DNA of 39,090 bases from Bryobacterales bacterium (GCA_025463005.1 JAOAPR010000201.1:1-39090); one strand, 5' to 3'; shown: positions 31,176 to 38,790, counted from the stretch's first letter. Notes: generated by a model not told the origin, from the sequence alone. Made by a program: numbers and translations.

Positions 31176-32420
31176 ATGATTCCCAAAGCTAAATACCTCG
31201 CAATTCTGCTGCTGTGCGCGGCCTCGGCCTTCGCGCAGACCGTCTTCCCGTTCCAGGGCCTGGGCTCGGCGCAGTTCTTCGACAATAACGGCCAGCCGCT
31301 CACCTCGGGCGTGCTCTACAGCTTCCAGGCGGGCACCTCCACCCAGCAGGCGACTTACACCGACTCCAGCGGCCTGACGCTCAATCCCAACCCCATCCCT
31401 TTCGGGAGCGGGGCGCGGGTGCAGATCTGGCTGACCTCGGGCGCCTTCTACAAATTCGTGCTTTGTCTGCAGAACGACGGGCCGACGTGCGCGCCGGCGG
31501 ATGTGCTGTTTTCCGTCGACCAGGTGCCAGGGAACCCATCTGGGCTGAATAACGGGACCACGTTCGTCGGGACATTTATTTCCGGAAACTCATCGCCGGC
31601 TACGACCGGCATTCTGCGTCTCGCGACCTCCGACCAGATCTGCTGGCGCAACCAGGCGGGCACGGCGAACCTCTGCATCTTCAAAGACTCGAACGATGTG
31701 CTGGGATGGCAGGGCGATGCCGTGAAATTCCCCGAGGGCGCCTGCACTCTGAGTGCGCTGAACTTCGATTTCCTGTGCGCGTCGTCCACGAACCATCGCT
31801 GGATGATGGCGAATAACGGCGGCTCGCAATCGCAGATCGTCGCCGCCGGCGTCGACATCAACACGAGCGACCAGGTCACGCAGCTGCACTTTGGTGCGAC
31901 GGCAACGCCGCTTTCTGGGACTCCGCCTTCTACGAGTCAGTTCCTGCAATGGAATGGGACGCAGGTCGTGGGCGCGGTACCCACCTTCACGCAGGCGCCG
32001 GCGGTGACCTCTTACGTTCGCCAGGAGCTTTCAGCCGACGTTTCGGTCCCGGTCAATACCAACACCACGCTGACCTCAAAGGTGGTGACCATGCCGGCTT
32101 CGGGCTGCCCCTGTCGGGCGCTGGTCGCCTGGTCGATCGGCCTGCAGACGGGTTCCTCCGGCGGATTCAGCGCGGGCATCAATGACGGCACCAATACCTT
32201 TGCTTTCGCGCAAGCCAACGCCACCGGTTCGGTGGGCGGAAATACGCAGATCGGCATCAGCGCCTCGGGCTGGTCGCACCAGACGTATGCGAACAACCAG
32301 GTCATTACCTTGAGCCTGAAAACTGAATCGACCGACACCGGCTACACCGTGAAGAAGGCGGCCGCGCAAGGCATCGTGCAGAACTCGGGGATGGACATCA
32401 CCATCTTCTCGTCGAATTAG
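31176..32420 (+). CDS. Tail-fibre protein with signal peptide
   Basis: 414 residues. Residues 1-21 are a Sec signal peptide (KYLAILLLCAASAFAQ). The next 80 (GSAQFFDNNGQPLTSGVLYS, TQQATYTDSSGLTLNPNPI, ARVQIWLTSGAFYKFVLC) are the N-terminal domain typical of many phage tail fibres and spikes (TYQAGT...ATYTDxxG). The rest is beta-rich, ending in a jelly-roll-like domain (SADVSVPVNTNTTLTSKVVT). A leader ahead of the virion-binding domain is strange for a cytoplasmically assembled tail. Confidence 0.75.
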   Translation: MIPKAKYLAILLLCAASAFAQTVFPFQGLGSAQFFDNNGQPLTSGVLYSFQAGTSTQQATYTDSSGLTLNPNPIPFGSGARVQIWLTSGAFYKFVLCLQNDGPTCAPADVLFSVDQVPGNPSGLNNGTTFVGTFISGNSSPATTGILRLATSDQICWRNQAGTANLCIFKDSNDVLGWQGDAVKFPEGACTLSALNFDFLCASSTNHRWMMANNGGSQSQIVAAGVDINTSDQVTQLHFGATATPLSGTPPSTSQFLQWNGTQVVGAVPTFTQAPAVTSYVRQELSADVSVPVNTNTTLTSKVVTMPASGCPCRALVAWSIGLQTGSSGGFSAGINDGTNTFAFAQANATGSVGGNTQIGISASGWSHQTYANNQVITLSLKTESTDTGYTVKKAAAQGIVQNSGMDITIFSSN

Positions 32421-32453
32421 CCGAATTACTCAAATTCCGAAATTCATGAATTT

Positions 32454-34757
32454 ATGAAAAAGCTGCTACTGCTTCTGTCGCTCTCGTGTGCCTCTTCGCT
32501 CTGCGCCTTCGGGCAGGGCGTGACCGTTGCGCCTCAGACCGCCTTCAAAGTGGTGAACGGTCTGACCACGCCAATCGCGAATGCCGCCATCACGGTGTGC
32601 GCGGCCAACACTGGGGGCTTCCCCTGTTCGCCCGCGCTTGCAAACTCGATCTTTAAGGACACGGCGCTCACCGTGCCGCTCTCCAACCCCTTCTTTGCGG
32701 ACGCGAACGGCAATTACCAGTTCGCGATCGCGCCAGGAAACTACACCGTAACGGTGACGAATTTTGGTTTCGCCGGCCAGTCCTACCAGCTCACGGTGGC
32801 GACGCCCATCAGCCTGGCGGGCGGCCTGGGGGATCCCGGCGCGAATGGCCCCATTTTCCGCAACGGCCTCAACACCACGCGGCCGGCGGCGAGCGCGGAC
32901 GTAATCGCCTTGTTTTCTGGATCCTGCTCGGTTGCGACCATCCTGCGCGGGGATGGGAGTTGCGCACCAGGAGGCAACCCCGCCGGCTCGGACCAGCAGC
33001 TGCAATTCAACAACTCCGCCGCCTTCGGAGGAGCCTCTGGACTGACCTGGAACTCTGGCACCAGCATCTTCGGCATCGCGGCGCCTACCGATTTCACCGC
33101 GCAGGCTTCGCCCGGCAACCCCGCAGCCGGCAAAGTCCGGGCTTATTTCGATTCGACCAGCGGCATCGAGACCTGCCTCACCAGCTCCGGAGGCGATGCC
33201 TGCCCGGTCCTGAAGGGCGCGTTCATCGTTGACGGAGTTCGCTATGCCACCGTACAGGCGGCGCTGAATGCCGTGCCCTCGACCGGTGGAATTGTGTTTG
33301 TTCCCGCCGGGACTTACACCTCTTCATCCGCGCTCACCATCAACACCGCGAACACGACGCTGTGGTGCGCGCCGGCAACCATCCTGCAATTCACCGGGGC
33401 GACCGATGGCGTGGTCATCGCGGATGCTTCCCCGCTGCTGAATCACATCCGCATCGATGGATGCAATATTCAAACCACCAACGCGGCGGGCGGGAAGGCG
33501 CTGAGCTTCAACACCCCGCTCCACGGAACCACCGAGAACACCGTCATCGGAGTGAGAATCACCGTCTCCGGCTCGGGCTTTTGGAGCTATGGGATCTTTG
33601 GCGACAACTTTCAAACTTCCGCGATCTACTCCACCCGCGTCCTCTCCTCAGCGACTGTCTCATTTCATTTTCAGCATTCCTCGAACGCGGTTTCGCTCAA
33701 TACCGTGGAAGGGGACGGCGGAACCGGAGTAAATCGTTGCTATGAAATTCAGGGGCCGGCCGGAAATGAAAGCGAGATTTTTATCACCAGCGGGACCTGC
33801 CAGGGAGCCTTCGCGCAGTCGGTAGCTTACGTACAAGACGGCTCGTTTGCCACCTTTAGCGCAGGCTTCCACGATGAAAATATCAACGCCACCCCTAGCG
33901 ATGGCGCCGATCTCATCGACAACGCTTCCACGGTCAATCTGACCAACGTGAACTTCGCCGATGTGCTCACCATGGGCACCAATCCGCTGTTGCGAATGAC
34001 CAACTCGGCAGCCCATGCGGTGACCCTGGGGAATAGCCCCATCACCAGCACCATCACCGGGAGCACGGTCACCTCGATCACCGACAACAATAGTGCGACG
34101 TACAACAATGTCTTCCTAGCGAACAAAACCACGGGTGGTGCAGATCTTCCCAACAAACTTTTCAGCTATTTTTTGCGCCCGGATTCGAGTTCAGTTCCGC
34201 AGATCACGGGCAGCCAGAAGACGGCCGACGCGCCGCTCGGACTAGCTAACAATTCCTGGTTCTTTGGCCTCAAGAGCGGCGGCACGCTACTGCATCTATT
34301 TTCGATAAACACGGGCGACAACACCGTGTTTCAGTATGGAGCCGGCAAAGCCTGGATCCTGCAAAACGAGACGGGCAGCGTAAACCCGATCTTTGTAAAT
34401 GACTCTCTGACTGCCATCGGGAACCAGTTGCGGCTGGGAACGACGGAGGCGACTCTCACGAACTGCGCGAGTGCAGGCGGAACCTGCAGCGCCAGCATCG
34501 CTGGCCGGGTGTCGATCGCCGCCGCCGCGACCACGGTGACGGTGAGCACGACGACGGTCACTGCCAACAGCGAGATTTTCGTTCAGTTTGACGAGACCCT
34601 GGGCACGGCCCTGAGTGTGACCTGCAACAACGCGGCGGCCTCTGAAGCCGCGCAATATTTTGTGAGCGCGCGCACGGCCGCGACCAGCTTCACGATTAAG
34701 ACAAGCGTGGCGCCGACCACCAACCCGGCGTGCCTCAGCTACCGGATCGTCAACTGA
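32454..34757 (+). CDS. Tailspike with beta-helix (pectate-lyase-like) domain and signal peptide
   Basis: 767 residues. Residues 1-21 form a signal peptide (MKKLLLLLSLSCASSLCAFGQ). A small N-terminal beta domain (PIANAAITVCAANTG, FFADANGNYQFAIAPGNYTV) follows. At about 258-480 VDGVRYATVQAALNAVPSTG-GIVFVPAGTY opens a right-handed beta-helix of the kind used by capsule- or LPS-degrading spikes. The C-terminal 150 residues may form a trimer tip. No catalytic pair can be assigned. It is the likely host-range determinant. Confidence 0.8.
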   Translation: MKKLLLLLSLSCASSLCAFGQGVTVAPQTAFKVVNGLTTPIANAAITVCAANTGGFPCSPALANSIFKDTALTVPLSNPFFADANGNYQFAIAPGNYTVTVTNFGFAGQSYQLTVATPISLAGGLGDPGANGPIFRNGLNTTRPAASADVIALFSGSCSVATILRGDGSCAPGGNPAGSDQQLQFNNSAAFGGASGLTWNSGTSIFGIAAPTDFTAQASPGNPAAGKVRAYFDSTSGIETCLTSSGGDACPVLKGAFIVDGVRYATVQAALNAVPSTGGIVFVPAGTYTSSSALTINTANTTLWCAPATILQFTGATDGVVIADASPLLNHIRIDGCNIQTTNAAGGKALSFNTPLHGTTENTVIGVRITVSGSGFWSYGIFGDNFQTSAIYSTRVLSSATVSFHFQHSSNAVSLNTVEGDGGTGVNRCYEIQGPAGNESEIFITSGTCQGAFAQSVAYVQDGSFATFSAGFHDENINATPSDGADLIDNASTVNLTNVNFADVLTMGTNPLLRMTNSAAHAVTLGNSPITSTITGSTVTSITDNNSATYNNVFLANKTTGGADLPNKLFSYFLRPDSSSVPQITGSQKTADAPLGLANNSWFFGLKSGGTLLHLFSINTGDNTVFQYGAGKAWILQNETGSVNPIFVNDSLTAIGNQLRLGTTEATLTNCASAGGTCSASIAGRVSIAAAATTVTVSTTTVTANSEIFVQFDETLGTALSVTCNNAAASEAAQYFVSARTAATSFTIKTSVAPTTNPACLSYRIVN

Positions 34758-34886
34758 TTATGAGTAGTACACCCAAAGGAACGATGCGAGGGCGCAGGCA
34801 ATCGCCGCCAAGGAAACGATTCGTATGACGCTGGCCGTACTCAACCTCGCGTCGGCTGCCCTAAGCAGTTTTACGAGCTTCGTCAT
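34758..34886 (-). CDS. Small membrane peptide (minus-strand pair, second gene)
   Basis: 42 residues from ATG 34886, overlapping by 26 bp the 3' end of the upstream minus-strand gene. The polar start MTKLVKLLRAADARLST is followed by one hydrophobic span (VIRIVSLAAIACALASFLWV) and YYS. Its stop touches the tailspike stop from the other side. A two-gene moron with a membrane peptide would fit superinfection exclusion or immunity; that is inference. Confidence 0.5.
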   Translation of the reverse strand: MTKLVKLLRAADARLSTASVIRIVSLAAIACALASFLWVYYS

Positions 34887-35037
34887 GGTTCAGTGCATCC
34901 TCGATTTGGCTCATGAGCTGCGCAGGCAGCTTGTTCTCACCCTTCGCGGATGCGTTGTAGTGCTGAACGTTGATTAGAGCCTTTAGCAGGCGGTTGCGAT
35001 CTTCCAACAGGTCGGCGAACTTCTTGTCAGTTTCCAT
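34861..35037 (-). CDS. Small helical protein (minus-strand pair, first gene)
   Basis: 58 residues from ATG 35037; a longer version from 35100 is possible. I chose the shorter start because a TACACT -10 ends 7 nt upstream, as at two other genes here. METDKKFADLLEDRNRLLKA-LINVQHYN then a helix (LMSQIEDALNHDEARKT): helical and soluble. It is alone with the 42-residue gene on the minus strand inside the late region, so it is likely expressed separately. Function unknown. Confidence 0.58.
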   Translation of the reverse strand: METDKKFADLLEDRNRLLKALINVQHYNASAKGENKLPAQLMSQIEDALNHDEARKTA

Positions 35038-35070
35038 GCCGTGCAGTGTAACCCGCTTCTCCCGATATCG
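35038..35070 (-). promoter_or_regulatory. Promoter and CGATATCG operator of the minus-strand pair
   Basis: On the minus strand TACACT (plus-strand 35045-35050) ends 7 nt before ATG 35037. The 12-mer CTCCCGATATCG (plus 35059-35070) lies just upstream, about over the -35. The same region faces the endolysin gene (start 35106), so one bound protein could affect both directions. Confidence 0.5.
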
Positions 35071-35105
35071 CCGATTGATGATCTGAATTCCCCCGGACAT
35101 TTCCT

Positions 35106-35636
35106 GTGGATAAATTAGCCCTGGTGCATCCCACCCTGGCGGACCGCGTGCGCCAACTTTTCGCGAAACTGAAAGCGGAAGGCTACGAGTTCATCGCCAC
35201 CCAGGGCCTGCGGACCTGGGAGGAGCAGAATGCGCTCTACGCCAAGGGTCGGACGGTAATGTCCGACGTTTCGTGCACGCACGACGGCGTTTCGCGAAAG
35301 CCTGGAACCTGCGCGACTCATCCACTAGGCGCGACAGTCACCAAAGCTCCAGGTGGTCACAGCCAGCATAACTTCGGGCTCGCGGTGGACGTCACGGCGA
35401 TAGACAAAGGCATCGCCGACTGGAACCTGTCGCATCCGGCATGGAAAAGAATGCTGGAGCTCGCGCCCTCATGCTTGCTGGCCGAAGGCGCGGAGTGGCG
35501 AACGTTCCCCGACAACCCACACCTCTATCCCGTCGAAATTCCCGCAACCTGCGAAGTGCTGCGGGAGAAATATGCGCTCGGGGGAGTGCGCGGGGTGTGG
35601 GCCTGGTTCGAGTCTTTGTGTTCATCTCAAATTTGA
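35106..35636 (+). CDS. Endolysin, M15-type L-alanyl-D-glutamate peptidase
   Basis: 176 residues from GTG 35106. The zinc site HSQHNFGLAVDVTA gives His88 and Asp95 and the third ligand is His139 (FPDNPHLY), as in VanY/M15 endolysins. TQGLRTWEEQNALYAKGR near residue 33-49 is the substrate-side motif. It cleaves peptidoglycan stem peptides for lysis. It has no signal peptide and so needs the holin encoded nearby. Confidence 0.9.
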   Translation: MDKLALVHPTLADRVRQLFAKLKAEGYEFIATQGLRTWEEQNALYAKGRTVMSDVSCTHDGVSRKPGTCATHPLGATVTKAPGGHSQHNFGLAVDVTAIDKGIADWNLSHPAWKRMLELAPSCLLAEGAEWRTFPDNPHLYPVEIPATCEVLREKYALGGVRGVWAWFESLCSSQI

Positions 35637-35758
35637 TATATCGCCTCGTGCACTTCCGCCGGCTGAAGCGCGAAGCGGAGATTTTCGCGGACGCGCAGCG
35701 CCTGGCCGCGCTCCGGCTCGAGCAGTGGCTCTTCGACTTTTATCAATCCTTTTCCTGA
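35618..35758 (+). CDS. Small basic/hydrophobic peptide after endolysin
   Basis: 46 residues if it starts at GTG 35618, or 41 from TTG 35633 overlapping the endolysin stop (TTGA). LIYRLVHFRRLKREAEIFAD-AQRLAALRLEQWLFDFYQSF is a helical, amphipathic peptide. Its position between endolysin and holin suggests a lysis accessory. The start is uncertain. Confidence 0.5.
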   Translation: MFISNLIYRLVHFRRLKREAEIFADAQRLAALRLEQWLFDFYQSFS

Positions 35759-35769
35759 GGACAATTCCA

Positions 35770-36027
35770 ATGAACAAACTCAAAAGCCTTTGGGCTTCTC
35801 TGCCTCATCCGGTGCAGGCCATGCTGGTTGCTTTCGCCAGCGGATTTCTGGCCGCAGCCGCCCACGCTTACGAAGACGCCGGCTTTCACATGTCCTGGGG
35901 CGAACTGCATCATCTGTTGCCGACGTTCGTGGCTGCCGGGGTGGCTGCGGCACGCATTCTCTACATGGTGCCCAACCGTCCAGCTGTACCGGTCGAAGCC
36001 AAGGCCGCAGTCAATGGAAACAGTTAA
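35770..36027 (+). CDS. Putative holin
   Basis: 85 residues from ATG 35770 after TGAGGACA. Two hydrophobic segments (VQAMLVAFASGFLAAAAHAY and LLPTFVAAGVAAARILYMV) are joined by a short polar loop with His residues, and a polar tail follows. Size and topology suit a two-span (class II-like) holin. The gene lies next to the endolysin, as expected for a lysis cassette. Confidence 0.65.
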   Translation: MNKLKSLWASLPHPVQAMLVAFASGFLAAAAHAYEDAGFHMSWGELHHLLPTFVAAGVAAARILYMVPNRPAVPVEAKAAVNGNS

Positions 36028-36178
36028 CAACCCCATCGTCACCGAGTGGCTCAGTCTGGCCCAGTTGCGCGCCTTGCTTCTGACCGGCGGGATTGAAATC
36101 TCTACGCCCGGAGGAACGCTGCGTCTCTACGTGAACTTCATCGACCGCGTCTCGGCGCAGGAACTGGCGAAGAAGTAA
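36014..36178 (+). CDS. Hypothetical small protein
   Basis: 54 residues from ATG 36014, overlapping the holin gene by 14 bp and abutting the next gene (TAA-ATG). It has a helix (EWLSLAQLRALLLTGG) and a beta hairpin (IEISTPGGTLRLYVNF). No family recognised. Compact spacing supports it. Confidence 0.58.
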   Translation: METVNNPIVTEWLSLAQLRALLLTGGIEISTPGGTLRLYVNFIDRVSAQELAKK

Positions 36179-36487
36179 ATGGCGCTGCTCGAATTCCCCA
36201 ACCCGGTCGCGTGGTACGAAGGCGCAAAGAACGCAGGCCTCGAACGCGACACGGCGAACACTTTCCTGTCGATGCTCTACTCCGCGCAGATTTCCTTTTT
36301 GTGGCGAAGCGGCTCGGCGAAGTGGGCGCAGTGGACGGGCGAAGGGCAGGCGCTCAAAGACGCGGCCACGGCCATGTATCTCAGTCTCGAAAACTTAGAG
36401 AAGAAGAACTTTCTGACGCTCACGGTGCCGAAGGACCTGCTCGACGCCGACAACTTATCTCGGTTTCAAACTAGCTCGAAAACTTAA
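36179..36487 (+). CDS. Hypothetical protein
   Basis: 102 residues beginning directly after the previous stop. It is helical with Trp residues (FPNPVAWYEGAKNAGLER, FLSMLYSAQISFLWRSG, KWAQWTGEGQALKDAA). No signal or membrane span. It is in the lysis and post-lysis region; function unknown. Confidence 0.57.
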   Translation: MALLEFPNPVAWYEGAKNAGLERDTANTFLSMLYSAQISFLWRSGSAKWAQWTGEGQALKDAATAMYLSLENLEKKNFLTLTVPKDLLDADNLSRFQTSSKT

Positions 36488-36504
36488 TTCAAAAAGGACA
36501 ATCC

Positions 36505-37008
36505 ATGAAACTCGTCTCTTCGCTGCTACTCGTGTGCGCGGTCGCAATTGGGGCAATTGCGCAGACTCCGGCTCCTGCTCCCTCGAACACTCTTCCCTCT
36601 AACCTCTACGCCGCGGGCGTGTCATTCAATTCGAGCGCCTCGCCGCGGATCGCCGGAACCGGACTCTATGCCCGCCTGATTTCAGACGGAACCGGGACTT
36701 ATGCCTTCACCGTGGTGGATGCCCTGCCTGCCAGCATTAAGCCTTTCACGGTGACGACTAACTTCGGGGTCGGAGTCGCGCAAAAGATGTTCACCGTCGG
36801 CAGCATTCCCATCTTCGTCCCAACTTCGGCGGGCATCTCCTACAACGGCTCAAATACCGGCTGGGCGTGGTCGACCGGGGCTCTGGCCTCGATCAAGCTT
36901 AAGAACAACTGGCGGGTGCTGCCGAACGTGCGGATCGTGAAGTCGTCGGTCTCGAACGGGGCGGGATATCAGCCCATCGTCGGCGTGCTCTTCGGTTGGG
37001 CCGAGTAG
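36505..37008 (+). CDS. Secreted-type beta protein downstream of lysis genes
   Basis: 167 residues. Residues 1-20 are a Sec signal peptide (MKLVSSLLLVCAVAIGAIAQ). A Pro/Ser linker and a beta-barrel-like or sandwich domain follow (YARLISDGTGTYAFTVVDAL, FTVTTNFGVGVAQKMFTVG, YNGSNTGWAWSTGA). AAGGAC precedes the ATG. It could be an envelope protein made in lysogens or during infection, or an exported virion part like the other leader-bearing proteins here. Confidence 0.68.
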   Translation: MKLVSSLLLVCAVAIGAIAQTPAPAPSNTLPSNLYAAGVSFNSSASPRIAGTGLYARLISDGTGTYAFTVVDALPASIKPFTVTTNFGVGVAQKMFTVGSIPIFVPTSAGISYNGSNTGWAWSTGALASIKLKNNWRVLPNVRIVKSSVSNGAGYQPIVGVLFGWAE

Positions 37009-37049
37009 AATCTGCACAATTTGTGGTGCACTCTGAATCCGGAGTGGGG

Positions 37050-37055
37050 TACTAT
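37050..37055 (+). promoter_or_regulatory. TACTAT -10 box before right-end genes
   Basis: GGTACTATCTTCGGC matches boxes at 38533 (GGTACTATTCGCCGC) and 38848 (TGTACTATGTTCGCC). No good -35 is visible. An AAGGAGGA ribosome-binding site follows at 37063-37070, before ATG 37082. Confidence 0.5.
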
Positions 37056-37081
37056 CTTCGGCAAGGAGGAACTCCCAGCTT

Positions 37082-37363
37082 ATGCAGAACCCATCTCAAG
37101 CTCTCGGCCGCGACATCCACTTCACGGTGGATCGGGCGGCCTCTGAAAAACTCAACCAGATCGGCGGCCGACGCTACAACATTGCGGAAACCGTGCCGGG
37201 GAAGATCGTGCGGGTGCTCGACAACAATGCCTGCAACCTGATGCTCTTCCCGGATGCGGACGAGGTGCTCCACCTGTCGGCGGTGCCGTTCTCGGCTTCG
37301 GCGCAGCCCGGTACCTGGACCTGGCCGGAGCGGATGGCAGGGACGCAGGAGGCGGCCGCCTGA
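37082..37363 (+). CDS. Hypothetical protein
   Basis: 93 residues with AAGGAGGA 11 bp upstream. It looks like a small beta barrel (KIVRVLDNNACNLMLFPDAD) followed by a Pro/Trp-rich tail. It opens a run of four coupled genes leading to the Acb2/Tad1-like gene. No family recognised. Confidence 0.58.
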   Translation: MQNPSQALGRDIHFTVDRAASEKLNQIGGRRYNIAETVPGKIVRVLDNNACNLMLFPDADEVLHLSAVPFSASAQPGTWTWPERMAGTQEAAA

Positions 37364-37536
37364 AGTCTCTCGGGCAAATCGCCTACGAGGCTTACTTCGA
37401 CCATTCGAAGGGGAAGTCGCTCGTCTCCGGCTCTCCCCTTCCCACTTTCTCCATGCAGTCCGAAGAAATTCGCGCCGCCTGGGAAGCCGCCGCAGTGGCG
37501 GTGAGCGTTGAGCTTTCGAAACGCTTGATCACCTAA
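37360..37536 (+). CDS. Conserved small phage protein with apparent CTG start
   Basis: 58 residues. LGQIAYEAYFDHSKGKSLVS then LPTFSMQSEEIRAAWEAAAV matches a very common small phage protein (LGQxAYExY...G...LPxW...xxxRxAWxxAAxA). No ATG, GTG or TTG is in frame upstream of the conserved start. CTG 37360 overlaps the previous stop (CTGA) and lies 7 bp after a perfect AGGAGG (37347-37352). A CTG start is therefore proposed. Confidence 0.75.
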   Translation: MKSLGQIAYEAYFDHSKGKSLVSGSPLPTFSMQSEEIRAAWEAAAVAVSVELSKRLIT

Positions 37537-37549
37537 GGAGGTACACACG

Positions 37550-37768
37550 ATGCCGCCAGTTGACCCGCTCTTCAAAGTTCACCGCCTGAACGATGACGGC
37601 ATGAAGTGCGCCGAAGAGATCGCCGCCGCGTTCAACGATTGCCTCTCACGCCTCAGTGGAATGTGCACCGAAGGGCGCGAGTTCTCAATCGTGAAAACCA
37701 AACTCGAAGAGGCCGCGTTCTTCGCAAAGAAGGCGATGGCCAACCAACCGCGTTACCAAGCTGCCTGA
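37550..37768 (+). CDS. Acb2/Tad1-like cyclic-nucleotide sponge (anti-CBASS/Thoeris) candidate
   Basis: 72 residues after AAGGAGG. The helical pattern FKVHRLNDDGMKCAEEIAAA-FNDCLSRLSGM then GREFSIVKTKLEEAAFFAKK matches, from memory, the Acb2/Tad1-type domain (GRE-x-S...TKLEEAxxxAxxAxA). Those proteins form small oligomers that sequester cyclic signalling nucleotides and block CBASS or Thoeris defence. Many are 60-100 residues long. Residues that bind ligand cannot be assigned here. The following gene overlaps by one base. Confidence 0.72.
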   Translation: MPPVDPLFKVHRLNDDGMKCAEEIAAAFNDCLSRLSGMCTEGREFSIVKTKLEEAAFFAKKAMANQPRYQAA

Positions 37769-38169
37769 TGGAAACCGCAAGCCCACAACGAATCAAGGAT
37801 GTGATGGAGATGCAGAATACCGTCACTCCCATGCCCCGCTATCAGTGCCACAAAAAAGTGTGGGCGCTGAAAATTGCCAAGATCGAGCGCGAAGGCCTGC
37901 CAGCGTTTAAGGGAGCCACGTGCAGAGGGTCATACGCTCTCGGCAGTGCCTGTGGGAAGTGCGAACGCTGCGAATGGGAGCGACAACACGGCCCACAAAT
38001 GCGCACGATCATCACGCCAGCAGAGCGCGGCTTCGGCCCGTTCTTTGTTGACCAAGCCTACATGGACAAGCACAAGCCCGATGTCGGTGGGTACTACGTG
38101 CAATACGACGACGGCTACAAATCGTTCTCTCCCGCGAAAGCGTTCGAGGACGGCTACACTCGACTCTGA
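37768..38169 (+). CDS. Conserved phage protein (VWALKI ... DGYxSFSPxKAFExGY)
   Basis: 133 residues from ATG 37768 sharing a base with the previous stop; an ATG at 37801 is an alternative. YQCHKKVWALKIAKIE is a short conserved segment, followed by CRGSYALGSACGKCERCEW (zinc-like). The C-terminus GGYYVQYDDGYKSFSPAKAF-EDGYTRL is a widely seen phage module, often beside Acb2-type genes. Function unknown; the company suggests counter-defence or regulation. Confidence 0.7.
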   Translation: METASPQRIKDVMEMQNTVTPMPRYQCHKKVWALKIAKIEREGLPAFKGATCRGSYALGSACGKCERCEWERQHGPQMRTIITPAERGFGPFFVDQAYMDKHKPDVGGYYVQYDDGYKSFSPAKAFEDGYTRL

Positions 38170-38486
38170 TGCCTTCCACCGCACCCAAATCCGCCCGCAC
38201 CAAAAAGCCCGCCGCCTCCGTCCTTCCGCTTGAAACCCTCGCCGTGCGCCACGTGGTGAGCCTGGCGCGGGGGAAGTTTTATTACAAAAAGGCAGACGCC
38301 GCGCTCGACGCCCTGCTGAAGCAGGCGAAGACCGGAGACGTGATAGTCCTGCCGAACGAAAAACCGGTTCCCACCGCCTATCGCGGCAAGACCTTCCGGG
38401 TCACCGACAAATTCGCCTCGAAGAATTCCATTGGAGTAGGGCTCTCCGCCCGCCGCTTCGAACTCGAAGAGATCGCCACCCCGTAA
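38169..38486 (+). CDS. Hypothetical basic protein
   Basis: 105 residues from ATG 38169, one base into the previous stop. A disordered basic N-terminus (STAPKSARTKKPAASV) leads to a helix (ALDALLKQAKTGDVIVLP) and beta segments. No family recognised. It is the last gene before the integration block. Confidence 0.55.
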   Translation: MPSTAPKSARTKKPAASVLPLETLAVRHVVSLARGKFYYKKADAALDALLKQAKTGDVIVLPNEKPVPTAYRGKTFRVTDKFASKNSIGVGLSARRFELEEIATP

Positions 38487-38532
38487 TCCCCGCCTGACGC
38501 TTCCCGGCTCTTCCCTTTCCCCATCATTGTGC

Positions 38533-38547
38533 GGTACTATTCGCCGC
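38533..38547 (+). promoter_or_regulatory. Leaderless promoter of RHH-like gene
   Basis: GGTACTAT then TCGCCGC and directly ATG 38548. The -10 TACTAT (38535-38540) ends 7 nt before the start codon. The arrangement matches that at 10265-10280 in 15 of 18 positions. No clear -35 is seen. Confidence 0.55.
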
Positions 38548-38790
38548 ATGAGCCAGATATCGCGTAAAGTCCGCGCTCCCCGCGCCGATCCCCGAGGCCG
38601 CGCGCTCAAGCCCTACGTCCCCGGACGGCCTGCCGCCACCACTAAGCTCATCCGCCTGGATGAAGCCGACCTGAAACTGATCGAGCGCGCCGCGAAGTCG
38701 CGCGAGCCGCCGCCCAGCTCCAGCTGGTACATCGTGCAGGCTGCTCTCGCCCGGGCGCGCGCCGATCTCCGGCTTCCCGCCGCCTCCTGA
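38548..38790 (+). CDS. Ribbon-helix-helix-like DNA-binding protein
   Basis: 80 residues from ATG 38548. A basic N-terminal 30 residues is followed by TTKLIRLDEADLKLIERAAK, then SSWYIVQAALARARADL. This is the beta-strand/helix/helix pattern of CopG/Arc/DUF1778-like proteins, which bind palindromic operators as dimers. The region between the helices is Pro-rich, which is unusual. It lies just upstream of int, so it is a candidate regulator of the CGATATCG sites. No toxin partner follows. Confidence 0.58.
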   Translation: MSQISRKVRAPRADPRGRALKPYVPGRPAATTKLIRLDEADLKLIERAAKSREPPPSSSWYIVQAALARARADLRLPAAS

